This document shows, piece after piece, positions 34,422 to 42,890 of a DNA stretch of 64,000 nt. The position numbers and the translations under genes are program-made. Position 1 is the stretch's first letter, and the number at the start of each line of letters is the position of its first letter. The DNA comes from Thermococcus sp. LS1. GTDB lineage: Archaea; Methanobacteriota_B; Thermococci; Thermococcales; Thermococcaceae. The notes under the pieces are model-generated. The model was not told the origin of the DNA. It saw nothing but the letters and a program-made list of their open reading frames with translations, and did not search any database. The stretch is taken from contig NZ_SNUJ01000003.1 in NCBI RefSeq assembly GCF_012027395.1, positions 62,001-126,000 of the forward strand. Direction: 5' to 3'.

Positions 34422-34476
34422 GGATGATGACAGCGAATTGCACCGAGCTTAGTGATGACGAGGACTGGCCCTGACG
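34422..34476 (+). ncRNA. C/D box methylation-guide sRNA
   Basis: Ordered boxes of an archaeal C/D sRNA: box C GATGATGA (34423-34430), a 12-base guide, box D' CCGA (34443-34446), a five-base spacer, box C' GTGATGA (34452-34458), a 12-base guide CGAGGACTGGCC (34459-34470) and box D CTGA (34471-34474). Both guide lengths equal the usual archaeal value. Flanking GCGG (34420-34423) and CCGC (34477-34480) can close the terminal stem. A TATA-like GCTTATATC inside the preceding gene (34389-34397) is at the right distance. The two guides should each direct a 2'-O-methylation five bases upstream of D' and D; the targets were not identified. Confidence 0.78.
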
Positions 34477-34481
34477 CCGCC

Positions 34482-34497
34482 CGGGGAGGCGGGTGAC
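34482..34497. other. GC-rich hairpin after the C/D sRNA
   Basis: CCGCCC and GGCGG around GGGGA form a short strong hairpin just 3' of the sRNA. It could be a processing or termination element. Beyond it, up to 34534, I see no gene. Confidence 0.3.
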
Positions 34498-34534
34498 GAG
34501 TCCAAGACGGGATGAGGAGAACCGATGATATACC

Positions 34535-35026
34535 CTATGAGCGCCGACGCCTCCTCGGGCGCTTTCTTGGAATGAGCCTCACGGGGCTTCCGCAGTCTGG
34601 GCAGATTCCGTCAGGAGGCTCACTTGTGAACTTCCTCCCGCAGCCGATGCAGATGTAGTTCCATCTTATAACGCGCTTTATGCCTCTTTTGAGCGTTTTG
34701 AACTCGATGCCAAGCGTTTTGGCGATGTTCTGCAGGTTGTAGTCGTCGGTGAATAGGATAGCCTTGAGCTCGTAAGCTAAGGCGAGGATTTCCATATCTG
34801 CCTCGCTCAGCTCCCCTAGCTCGCCGGTTCTTTTGGCCGCTTCCCTAACTGCCTCGATGCTCTCGCGCGAGGGCATCAGCACCCTAACCTTCCCCGCGTT
34901 AATCAGGCCCTCCAAGAAGAGCCTCGACTCGGGGTCTTTGACCTCCTCAACGACCTTCGGAGTGGTTACACCTTCGACGTCAATCCCCTGGATGAATATC
35001 GCGGCATCGATGACCTGAACCTTCAT
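34535..35026 (-). CDS. nob1: rRNA maturation endonuclease NOB1
   Basis: PIN-domain nuclease that cuts the 3' end of pre-16S rRNA. The N-terminal PIN domain starts [12 protein letters not shown], with D-containing [12 protein letters not shown] and [12 protein letters not shown] supplying acidic residues. A four-cysteine zinc ribbon, CIGCGRKF and CPDCG, follows at about 125-150, and the C-terminus is a basic RRRR tail. ATG 35026 is preferred over TTG 35032. TATA-like CTAAAAAAGG near 35046-35055 is 25 bases away, consistent with a leaderless mRNA. It is convergent with the sRNA region. Confidence 0.94.
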   Translation of the reverse strand: MKVQVIDAAIFIQGIDVEGVTTPKVVEEVKDPESRLFLEGLINAGKVRVLMPSRESIEAVREAAKRTGELGELSEADMEILALAYELKAILFTDDYNLQNIAKTLGIEFKTLKRGIKRVIRWNYICIGCGRKFTSEPPDGICPDCGSPVRLIPRKRPRRRRRS

Positions 35027-35085
35027 GGTCAAAACTCGGAGAAACCCTTTTTTAGATTTCTGTCGAAATGAACCCGGTGATGGAA

Positions 35086-35853
35086 ATGAGGGTCGACCTT
35101 AACTCGGACCTGGGTGAGAGCTTCGGCCGCTACAAACTCGGCCTCGACGAGGAGGTCATGAACCACATAACCAGCGCCAACGTTGCCACCGGCTGGCACG
35201 CTGGAGACCCAATCGTCATGAGGAAGACCGTCAGACTTGCGAAGGAGAAGGGCATCGCCGTCGGTGCCCATCCGGGTTATCCAGACCTCATGGGCTTTGG
35301 GAGGAGGTACATGAAGCTTACCCCCGAGGAGGCCAGGAACTATATCCTGTACCAGATCGGCGCGCTTTACGCCTTCACAAAGGCTGAAGGAATGGAACTC
35401 CAGCACGTCAAGCCGCACGGTGCCCTTTACAACGCCCTCGTGAAGGACGAGGAACTCGCTAGGGCGGTCATGGAGGGAATAGTGGACTTCGACAAAGGGC
35501 TGATCTTCGTAACTCTCTCGGGTTCAAGGGCGGCCGAAATAGCTGAGGAGATGGGACTAAAGGTTGCGCACGAGGTTTTCGCAGACAGGGCCTACAACCC
35601 AGACGGCACGCTTGTTCCAAGGGGGAAGCCGGGGGCGGTGATACACGACAAAGAGCTCATAGCCGAGCGCGTTATCTCTATGGTGAAGGACGGCGGCGTT
35701 AAGGCCATCAACGGGGAATGGGTTGAGCTCAGAGCCGACACAATCTGCGTCCACGGGGACAACCCGAAGGCTGTGGAGATAACAGCTTATATCAGGCGCG
35801 TCCTCGAAGAGGAAGGCGTCAAGGTAGTACCGATGGGTGAGTTCATAAGGTGA
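35086..35853 (+). CDS. pxpA: 5-oxoprolinase subunit A (LamB/YcsF)
   Basis: Part of the ATP-dependent 5-oxoprolinase PxpABC, which opens pyroglutamate to glutamate. [19 protein letters not shown] at the start is the family signature; [20 protein letters not shown] and [10 protein letters not shown] are further motifs. The ATG at 35086 follows GGTGATGGAA; the earlier ATG at 35068 is less likely. Length 255 residues is typical. pxpB follows after four bases, while pxpC is displaced 3.7 kb downstream beyond an insertion. Confidence 0.94.
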   Translation: MRVDLNSDLGESFGRYKLGLDEEVMNHITSANVATGWHAGDPIVMRKTVRLAKEKGIAVGAHPGYPDLMGFGRRYMKLTPEEARNYILYQIGALYAFTKAEGMELQHVKPHGALYNALVKDEELARAVMEGIVDFDKGLIFVTLSGSRAAEIAEEMGLKVAHEVFADRAYNPDGTLVPRGKPGAVIHDKELIAERVISMVKDGGVKAINGEWVELRADTICVHGDNPKAVEITAYIRRVLEEEGVKVVPMGEFIR

Positions 35854-35857
35854 GAGC

Positions 35858-36565
35858 ATGGTCGAGTTTAAACCAGCTGGCGACTCAGCGCTCGTTATTT
35901 CCTTCGGCGAGGCCATAGATGAGGGGATAAACAGAAAGGTCCACGCCGTGGCGAGAGCCATCGAAGAAGCCAGTCCTCAGTGGCTCGTCGAGGTAGTCCC
36001 AACATACTCAACTGTTTACGTCTACTACGACCCGCTCATGGTGAGCTATACCGAGGTCGTCGAGGCAGTGAAACCTTTCCTCTCCGCTGAGCCTGATGAG
36101 GAAAAGTCGAGAATAGTCGAGATTCCAACGGTTTACGGTGGTGACTTCGGGCCCGACATCGAGTTCGTCGCTCAATACAACGGCCTCAGCGTGGATGATG
36201 TCATCGAGATTCACTCGAAGCCTCTATACAGGGTCTACATGCTCGGCTTCACTCCGGGCTTTGCCTACCTGGGTGGAATGGACGAGAGAATAGCCACCCC
36301 CCGCTTGGAAAAACCGAGGCTGAAAGTTCCCGCCGGAAGCGTAGGTATAGCTGGAAAGCAGACAGGCATATATCCCCTCGAAAGCCCCGGCGGCTGGCGG
36401 CTCATCGGCAGAACTCCTCTGAAGCTTTTTGATCCACGGAAAGACCCACCAACGCTTCTCCAGCCTGGCGACTACGTGAAGTTTGTGCCGATTGAAGAAG
36501 AGGTATTTTTGGAAATGTTAGATGAAAATCAGATGACTAATATTCCTAGATTTACGAGGAAGTGA
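35858..36565 (+). CDS. pxpB: 5-oxoprolinase subunit B (KipI-like)
   Basis: Second subunit of PxpABC. YRVYMLGFTPGFAYLGGM and the VPAGSVGIAGKQTGIYP segment, then PGGWRLIGRTP, are the KipI/AHS1 family motifs. The last residues (about 220-235, QMTNIPRFTRK) are encoded by the AT-rich sequence of the neighbouring insert and overlap the 3' end of the convergent CPBP gene by 37 bases. The original C-terminus may therefore have been replaced. The gene follows pxpA by four bases and shares its transcript. Confidence 0.92.
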   Translation: MVEFKPAGDSALVISFGEAIDEGINRKVHAVARAIEEASPQWLVEVVPTYSTVYVYYDPLMVSYTEVVEAVKPFLSAEPDEEKSRIVEIPTVYGGDFGPDIEFVAQYNGLSVDDVIEIHSKPLYRVYMLGFTPGFAYLGGMDERIATPRLEKPRLKVPAGSVGIAGKQTGIYPLESPGGWRLIGRTPLKLFDPRKDPPTLLQPGDYVKFVPIEEEVFLEMLDENQMTNIPRFTRK

Positions 36566-38463
36566 ATGGCCATAAGGTATGGAATTGAGTTAGTCTCATC
36601 GTAAAGCTGTATACTCAAAAACTGATACATGAACAGATAAAATGAATACAGGAAGAAAACTGGAAGATACGTCAGTAAAATTACAGGATTTAATAAATGG
36701 GTTAGAAGGAACAAGGTACTTATTAAAAGCTTGTCATCAAGAAAGCCTGGGGTTTTAGTATAGATTATTCCTTTCATCAAGATTTCTTCAGCACCACTAA
36801 ACAGGAACAGAAGAATGAAGCCTGGTAGTGTTTTCTCGAAGGGTATAATCTCACCAATAAAATTGCCAAGTATAACAAACACTCCAATGAGAAAGGCACC
36901 CCGGAACAGTGAGCTCTTGGTTATCATGTCAAAGTTAGCCCCAAGTAACTTATGACGTAAGTATTTTCCGAGATAAACAACCCACAACAGGAGAAGCGCA
37001 TAGAGTAAGTATTCTTTAAACACGAGAATTGCGAGGACGTACAAAGTAAAAGTTAGTTTGTCAAATACAATCCAAAGATCAGAACTTGAAAATAAGAAGA
37101 AGATTGTGTACAAGACGAAAAATAAGGTAGAATACACGGAAGGTGTGTGAATAAGAAAGGAGATTACGATGTAAAAAACCATTAGTTGAACGCGAATATC
37201 ATGACTAGTGTCTTTTAGCTGCTTGATTATATAGTATGGTATCATTAACATCGAATATAACAGAAAAGCAAAGAAAAGGAGTGCAAAAATAAAGTATGGT
37301 GAGTGAACATACCATGTTAACATATGGGTTGCAATGGAATAGGAATAAACAAAGAGGTATGGTATCATAATTGCAGATGATACAAGTTGGATCATGTTCG
37401 AATAGAATTTGGGAGATAACTCACGCTTGAAGTGAACAAAAAATATGGCCAATATACCGATAACCAATATTATGTAATAAAATCCGAACTTCTCATGGAT
37501 AGTCCATATGTTCATGAGAACACCATACCCGTTGCTGATTATCAGGGGAGAAAGGGTGACTGAAGGAAATGCCAAAAAAATTATGGCCGAGATAGTTCCG
37601 AGATAGTTAAGAAAACGTTGCTTTCCATCCATTATTATACTAATAAGCGGAAATATTATGAGCAGTACGTATGCAATCAGTGAGAATGTTAGTAGGGGTG
37701 TCAGATGGACGTGACTTAATGGCACTCCTATGTAGGTTAGGTACTCAGTATTTTCCCAAAGGTTTGTCGTTGATGGTAGAATATATAAAACAAAATCTGA
37801 AAGCATGTAGAATGTTATCAGGGCATATACATAGAAAAAGAACTTATTAACTCTAGATGACGGTTTTATTAGGAGGTATTTAATGATAATCTCATCAAAG
37901 TCCAGTGCTTTTCCGAGTAATTCTTTGATGTTGAGACCCCTCTTGCCCATTGATGTTAATATGGAGTATGCTAGGTATATAGTAGCCACCAACGCAACAA
38001 ACTTATCCATCACAAGAGGATACAGCTGTGAAACTGGATAAACAGCAACCACAGAGAATATCACCAGCATAATAGCCTTTTTCACGCTTTTTGAATGGAG
38101 ATATGAAACAATCGGAAGGATTATGAAGATCAGGAATATCGGAATAGCATTAAGCAGGATTTTGTACGTCATTAAATTCTTCTCAGACACCATGAGCTTC
38201 AACATTATATTAATGTTCGATAGGAAAAAAATCGCTATGATGGTATAAGTAGTTGGCTTGTTGAGATTGAACTCTACAACTAGAAACTCCTGGAACAGCA
38301 GGAATGAGAGAAAAAGGGTTGCAAAAAGAGCGAGATTTTCCAGTAGAGGAGGGAGATTAATGCTTATATTAAATCCATCGAGTACATCCATTGTAAAATC
38401 AAATGCCTGTAAGAATAATAAGAATAAAAGAAAAAATGAAGTAACAATCTTTTTAGGACTCAT
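36529..38463 (-). CDS. Polytopic membrane protein with C-terminal CPBP-type peptidase motif
   Basis: A 644-residue, very hydrophobic protein with roughly 16-18 membrane helices. The last 90 residues contain the motif set of CPBP (CAAX protease/bacteriocin-processing) intramembrane proteases: EEILMK at 559-564 (for EExxxR), FLLTH with H589, and HFLVN with H634. The bulk upstream is unlike short CPBP proteases. Codons are far more A/T-rich than in neighbouring genes. It begins seven bases after the stop of the CGP-CTERM protein gene on the same strand, so the two form an operon. Proteolytic function is inference. Confidence 0.65.
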   Translation of the reverse strand: MSPKKIVTSFFLLFLLFLQAFDFTMDVLDGFNISINLPPLLENLALFATLFLSFLLFQEFLVVEFNLNKPTTYTIIAIFFLSNINIMLKLMVSEKNLMTYKILLNAIPIFLIFIILPIVSYLHSKSVKKAIMLVIFSVVAVYPVSQLYPLVMDKFVALVATIYLAYSILTSMGKRGLNIKELLGKALDFDEIIIKYLLIKPSSRVNKFFFYVYALITFYMLSDFVLYILPSTTNLWENTEYLTYIGVPLSHVHLTPLLTFSLIAYVLLIIFPLISIIMDGKQRFLNYLGTISAIIFLAFPSVTLSPLIISNGYGVLMNIWTIHEKFGFYYIILVIGILAIFFVHFKRELSPKFYSNMIQLVSSAIMIPYLFVYSYSIATHMLTWYVHSPYFIFALLFFAFLLYSMLMIPYYIIKQLKDTSHDIRVQLMVFYIVISFLIHTPSVYSTLFFVLYTIFFLFSSSDLWIVFDKLTFTLYVLAILVFKEYLLYALLLLWVVYLGKYLRHKLLGANFDMITKSSLFRGAFLIGVFVILGNFIGEIIPFEKTLPGFILLFLFSGAEEILMKGIIYTKTPGFLDDKLLISTLFLLTHLLNPVILLTYLPVFFLYSFYLFMYQFLSIQLYDETNSIPYLMAIHFLVNLGILVI

Positions 38464-38470
38464 CAGTCCT

Positions 38471-39955
38471 TCACCGTCTTCTCAGCAATATTGCTGGAAT
38501 TATAATGAAGAACATTATGCCCGCAGGACCACAAGTAGAGCCCTTATCAGATTCAGTATCTTGGGTTGGAGAGTTTTGCTGAACTATAACCTGATGTTCA
38601 ATTTGAATTCCCTGTACAAACTCTGACTCAGAGGCTTGAGTAAGCACTATAACGTCGTACTGGGCATTGTCTCCAGACTGAGGATCTTTTATATCCAGTG
38701 CTATAACGGGATCTCTCTGAAGGATTATCGCATTTGAGGGAATGATCATATCATCTGTGCTGTAGGCTAAGTTTTTATCCACTGAAATTATTGTTCTAAA
38801 AGCAACCGGATTTCCCCGAACACTAAGGATTGAAACATTATGCTGAATAAGATAGCCCGGCTGCTGCCGTCCATTAATGTTAACTGTTATCTTCTGTATT
38901 ATTGTTGAAGCCTGGTATTCCACACTTGCAGTCTCGTTAGTTGTAACGCTGCTCTTCTCTGTGCTTGAGACGGTTTCTTCAATTGTTACCTGGTGGCCTA
39001 AAATAGTTGTTGTGCCCCTTGTAAGGGCTGATTCTGGAAGATAAAAGTAGTAAACTCTCTCATTGTCGTCTCCAGCGACTATATAATTGCCATTGGGGCT
39101 AACTGAAATACCTCTAACGAGGTCTCCTGTGTCGTAGGTCCATACAACCGAGCCATCCTTGCTGAATACATAAATCTTGTCTGCGCCGGCTGTTATGTAT
39201 TTTCCGTATGAAGAGACAGAAATTCCCCAGATATCATCTCCTGTTTCGTATTTCCAGAGGAGATCTCCATCCTTATCAAAGAGATATACATAGTAGTAGC
39301 CATCTCCAACGGCAATATAATCTCCTTCAGGACTTATTGCAATGCTCTCGGGCATTCCTGTTAATGATTCTTTCCATAGAAGATCACCGTACTTGTTAAG
39401 AAGATAGATATATCCGTCCGCAGAGGCTACTCCAACGTAGTAACCATCCCTCGATAGTGCCACAGACATTACTCCATCCCCAGTCGAATAGCTCCATAGA
39501 ACGTTCCCGTTGGAGTCGAGAAGATATACATCCCCATTTGAAAGCCCTGCAACAACGTATCTACCGTTAAGACTTATATATGCATCGAGTACTGGGCTTA
39601 AGAAATCGTGTGTCCAGAGAACATCTCCTGTTCTTTGGTCAAAAAAGTACACTTTTCCATCATCTGAAGCTGCTACAGAGTACCTGCCATCCTCAGTAAT
39701 GGCAACACCGTAGATGGTTCCATCGGTTTCATATTCCCACATCAGATTGCCGTTACCGTCGAATCCATACACATAGTACCAGGTGTCTCCTGCGACAACA
39801 TAATTCCCGTCTCCAGAAACGCCAACTTCCCAGAGTGTTCCATAGACGTCGTATGTCCATTGAGGCTCTACAGCAGCTATCGTTGGGTTGAAGGTACTAA
39901 GCATACTAACAGCGGCCAAAAAGGCCAATATCGAAGCTAGAGTGCTCCGGTCCAT
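38471..39955 (-). CDS. Secreted beta-propeller protein with CGP-CTERM-type tail
   Basis: An N-terminal signal peptide is followed by about seven repeats of roughly 40 residues with the PQQ/WD-like pattern VSxDGxYVVAGxxDGxVY...G-LLW, building a beta propeller to about residue 305. A Ser/Thr-rich beta domain follows. The protein ends STCGPAGIMFFIIIPAILLRRR: Cys-Gly-Pro, a hydrophobic helix and terminal arginines, as in the thermococcal CGP-CTERM sorting signal. It should be displayed on the cell surface. ATG 39955 is six bases from GGGGGGA; 39961 is an alternative. Codon use is A/T-rich like its operon partner. Confidence 0.8.
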   Translation of the reverse strand: MDRSTLASILAFLAAVSMLSTFNPTIAAVEPQWTYDVYGTLWEVGVSGDGNYVVAGDTWYYVYGFDGNGNLMWEYETDGTIYGVAITEDGRYSVAASDDGKVYFFDQRTGDVLWTHDFLSPVLDAYISLNGRYVVAGLSNGDVYLLDSNGNVLWSYSTGDGVMSVALSRDGYYVGVASADGYIYLLNKYGDLLWKESLTGMPESIAISPEGDYIAVGDGYYYVYLFDKDGDLLWKYETGDDIWGISVSSYGKYITAGADKIYVFSKDGSVVWTYDTGDLVRGISVSPNGNYIVAGDDNERVYYFYLPESALTRGTTTILGHQVTIEETVSSTEKSSVTTNETASVEYQASTIIQKITVNINGRQQPGYLIQHNVSILSVRGNPVAFRTIISVDKNLAYSTDDMIIPSNAIILQRDPVIALDIKDPQSGDNAQYDVIVLTQASESEFVQGIQIEHQVIVQQNSPTQDTESDKGSTCGPAGIMFFIIIPAILLRRR

Positions 39956-40303
39956 TCTCATTCCCCCCACTGTAGGCCCCCCGTACTATGTTTTAGTGCC
40001 TTACATTTTCCGTAGTGGCTGGAGATTAAACAGTGATAATGGGGAGCCTATAATATGGAGCGTAGCATCAAATCAATTATAAAATAGTACTTTATATACA
40101 TTTCCGTGGAATGTATAACCAATTATCCAACTATTATTATATCAATACCAAAATAAATCGTGGAATATTATAACTCCTTAATAGTTGAATTTAATCTCGT
40201 ACTTATTTTCCAAAGATGTGTACTGGGGTATCTAGATTATCCAGGATGAAATAGAAACTCTAATAATTTCTAATGAGAATCCGCATATGGGGGGAGTGGT
40301 CTC
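39956..40303. other. AT-rich gene-free gap before pxpC
   Basis: This stretch of about 350 bases has no credible reading frame. It is strongly A/T-rich, with several TATA-like runs (for example TACTTTATATACATTT near 40089-40104 and TAATAGTTGAATTTAAT near 40179-40195), and ends at GGGGGGAGTGG before pxpC. It holds the promoter of the beta-propeller gene (minus strand), probably one for pxpC, and the presumed right border of the insert. No tRNA, direct repeat or transposon end is obvious. Confidence 0.5.
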
Positions 40304-41305
40304 GTGATCGAACTTTTTAAGGTTCCATCAGTCCTAACCGTCCAGGATCTTGGCAGAACCGGCTACAGAAAGCTTGGCGTCCCAGTGAGCGGTGTCATGG
40401 ACGAAGTGAGCGCGAGGTTAGCCAACTACATAGTTGGTAACCCTGACAACGCCCCGGTTCTTGAGTTCCTCCTCGCAGGCCCGACCATCCGCTTCAACGC
40501 TTCTGCAGTTTTCGCGGTAGCTGGAGACGTTGAGATCAGGCTCAACGGCGTCCCCATAGAACCCTGGAGGAGTTACTGGGCAAAGCGCGGTGACGTTCTG
40601 GAAGTTGGAATGCTGAAGAGCGGTCTATACGGCTATATCGCCTTCGCTGGAGGGATAAAGTGCGAAAGGCTCCTCGGCAGCTGCTCGACCTATACGCGGG
40701 CGGGCCTTGGTAGGCCCTTAAAGGCAGGTGATAAGTTAACGCTCGGATACGCCATTCTAACGGGTAAGGAAGGTAGAGTTCTTCCCCGGGAGCTGAGGCC
40801 CGATTATTCGGCAAAGGAAAAAGTTATCCGCGTAATCCTCGGGCCGAACCTCGACCACTTTACCGAGCACGGGATAGAAACCTTCACGAGCGAGGCCTAC
40901 ACAGTTACACCCGAATCCGACAGGATGGGCTACCGCCTCGACGGACCGGCGATAGAGCACTCGGAGAAAGGAGCCGACATCGTAACGGACGCCGTTCCAA
41001 TCGGCTCAATTCAGGTTCCGGCAAACGGGAAGCCGATAATCATGATGGCCGATGCCCAAACCACTGGTGGCTACGCAAAGATAGGGGTGGTTGCTCGGGT
41101 TGAAGTTCCGCTGGTAGCTCAGAGCAGACCTGGTGAGAGGCTGAGGTTCAAAGCGGTGAGTGTCGAAGAAGCACATGAACTTTTAAGGAGGCGCGAGAAG
41201 ACAATGACGGCGATAAAAGCCTTTCTTGATGGAGAGCTCAGGGCGTACAGGATCAAAGCAGGGGGAGAAGAGCTGATAGCGTTTGCAGAAGTACAAAAAG
41301 AATAG
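40304..41305 (+). CDS. pxpC: 5-oxoprolinase subunit C (KipA/AHS2, biotin-dependent carboxylase-like)
   Basis: Third subunit of the 5-oxoprolinase. VLTVQDLGRTGYRKLGVPVSG at the N-terminus, LLGSCSTYTRAGLGRPLKAGD and DAVPIGSIQVPANGKPI are AHS2-family motifs, and 333 residues is normal. The start is GTG with GGGGGGAGTGG upstream. Its natural neighbours pxpA and pxpB lie 3.7 kb away on the same strand, so the gene now needs its own promoter in the AT-rich gap. Confidence 0.93.
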   Translation: MIELFKVPSVLTVQDLGRTGYRKLGVPVSGVMDEVSARLANYIVGNPDNAPVLEFLLAGPTIRFNASAVFAVAGDVEIRLNGVPIEPWRSYWAKRGDVLEVGMLKSGLYGYIAFAGGIKCERLLGSCSTYTRAGLGRPLKAGDKLTLGYAILTGKEGRVLPRELRPDYSAKEKVIRVILGPNLDHFTEHGIETFTSEAYTVTPESDRMGYRLDGPAIEHSEKGADIVTDAVPIGSIQVPANGKPIIMMADAQTTGGYAKIGVVARVEVPLVAQSRPGERLRFKAVSVEEAHELLRRREKTMTAIKAFLDGELRAYRIKAGGEELIAFAEVQKE

Positions 41306-41314
41306 AAGAGGGTG

Positions 41315-41749
41315 TCACTCCTTTTTCCTCATTACTTTGACGAGTTTGTAGGTTTTCCCGTCGCACTCCACATCGCCGAGGATTTCTATGATTTTGACGC
41401 TGTCGCCCTCGAAGAGCCCCTCCGGGCGGAACAGGTCGCGTTTCTCCGGGTCGCTGCAGTTCACGAAGCTCAGCTTTATCACAGAACCCGTTATGGCCAG
41501 CCTTGGCTCGATGGCTATCTCGATGGAGGGCTCCACTACTTCAACGACCCTGACCTTGCCCTCGTGGAGCGGGCAGGAGTGCGAGGGCATGCTCCTCACG
41601 CGCAGAATCTTGTAGCGCCTTCCAGGCTCTAGATTTCCAACGCAGACCCCGGCGAGCTTACAGGTCCTGCACGGTTCTGCTGGGCCGTAATATATGAATT
41701 CAACCCCAGGCCTTGCCAGCTTTTCTCCAACTAACGTGATTATTGCCAT
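41315..41749 (-). CDS. UPF0179 family protein, 144 aa
   Basis: Archaeal conserved protein of unknown function with four clustered cysteines: [10 protein letters not shown] at about residues 29-38 and CPLH near 62, plus later NCSD and VECDG. The arrangement suggests a metal or iron-sulfur site. The ATG at 41749 follows GGAGGTGTTTGG; a GTG at 41758 is in frame but falls in that ribosome site. It lies directly downstream of egsA on the same strand (27-base gap), so cotranscription is likely. Confidence 0.85.
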   Translation of the reverse strand: MAIITLVGEKLARPGVEFIYYGPAEPCRTCKLAGVCVGNLEPGRRYKILRVRSMPSHSCPLHEGKVRVVEVVEPSIEIAIEPRLAITGSVIKLSFVNCSDPEKRDLFRPEGLFEGDSVKIIEILGDVECDGKTYKLVKVMRKKE

Positions 41750-41776
41750 TCCAAACACCTCCGTGAGTGATGATCG

Positions 41777-42817
41777 TCAGATGACTCCAGTGATTTTAGC
41801 GGCTTTCTCGGCCGCCTCTCTGGTAAGACCCTCTTTTCCGAGTATCGTGTAGCGCTCGGGCCTTATGGTATGGGCAATCGTGAGCGCTTCGATGATATAC
41901 TCGGGGTCAATTCCCAACTCGTATGCGTTAGTTGGCGCCCCCACCTTCTTTAAGGTTTCCCTAATTTTCTCCCACTTGAGGCCGTGAAGGTAGGCCATTA
42001 TTATGGTTCCTACGCCGCACTGCTCGCCGTGTAGAGCCGGCTTCGGCGCTATCATGTCGAGCGCGTGGCTGAATAGATGCTCGGCACCACTCGCCGGCCG
42101 TGAGGAACCGGCTATGCTCATCGCAACGCCGCTCGAGATCAAGCCCTTTATAACCTTCCTCACGCTCTCCTCGTTGCCAAGCCTTATTATGTCGGCGTTT
42201 TTTATCACCATCTTGGCGCTCATCAGACTTAGAGAGGCGGCATACTCGCTGTAGTACTCGCCCCTTATTCTGTGGGCCAGCTGCCAGTCTTTTACAGCGG
42301 TAAAGTTCGAGATCATGTCTCCGACGCCGGCCGCTAAATAGCGGTACGGGGCGGTTTTGATGACTTGGACGTCGGCTATGACTGCTATCGGGGGAATGGC
42401 TTTGATGGAGGTCTTCGCTCCCGAATCCCTTATCGAGGCGTTAGCGCTTGCTATTCCATCGTGGGAAGCTGTCGTTGGAAAGCTGATGAACGGGACACCT
42501 GCCTTGAAGGATGCGAGCTTGGCGACGTCTATTATACTTCCACCGCCGACGGCAATGAGCCAGTTAACGTTTTCGTCCCTTATTTTATCCAGCGTTCTCT
42601 CAACCTCGCCCATTGTGGCCTCTCTTACGATGAGTGAACTAACCTCAAAGGCCTCCTTTAGGTTTTTCTCGACGTCCTTCCCGGCGATCTCCTTAGTCTT
42701 TGGACCATAGAGTATGAGAGCCCTCTCGCCAAGGCTCAGCCTCTTTGCAACGTTAACGACTTCTCCCTTGAGGTTCTCGCCCAGCAACACTTCCCTCGGC
42801 AGCTGCATTAAATGCAT
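41777..42817 (-). CDS. egsA: sn-Glycerol-1-phosphate dehydrogenase
   Basis: It reduces dihydroxyacetone phosphate to sn-glycerol-1-phosphate, setting the archaeal stereochemistry of membrane lipids. The iron-containing-alcohol-dehydrogenase fold shows the NAD(P)-binding GGGSIIDVAK, the conserved FPTTASHDGIASANASI, and zinc ligands in GAEHLFSHALD and HGEQCGVG. ATG 42817 is preceded by GGTGATGGGA and gives 346 residues. The product feeds GGGP synthase (25336). It diverges from the DUF63 gene across a 73-base gap with the shared TATA-like GCTTTAAGG (42853-42861). Confidence 0.95.
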   Translation of the reverse strand: MHLMQLPREVLLGENLKGEVVNVAKRLSLGERALILYGPKTKEIAGKDVEKNLKEAFEVSSLIVREATMGEVERTLDKIRDENVNWLIAVGGGSIIDVAKLASFKAGVPFISFPTTASHDGIASANASIRDSGAKTSIKAIPPIAVIADVQVIKTAPYRYLAAGVGDMISNFTAVKDWQLAHRIRGEYYSEYAASLSLMSAKMVIKNADIIRLGNEESVRKVIKGLISSGVAMSIAGSSRPASGAEHLFSHALDMIAPKPALHGEQCGVGTIIMAYLHGLKWEKIRETLKKVGAPTNAYELGIDPEYIIEALTIAHTIRPERYTILGKEGLTREAAEKAAKITGVI

Positions 42818-42890
42818 TCCCATCACCGTCCGTAGGAACTATGGTGGGAAAAGCTTTAAGGCTATCGGAACAACCGTCTATGGTGGTCGA

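Noticed and set aside
34498-34534. A second C/D sRNA starting at CCGATGATA
   Set aside because: A C-box-like sequence is present, but no D box at a suitable distance, and the stretch runs into the nob1 3' end.
42714-42890. N-terminal extension of the DUF63 protein
   Set aside because: The in-frame extension runs antisense through egsA and across the shared promoter and translates to a non-membrane sequence unlike the family.
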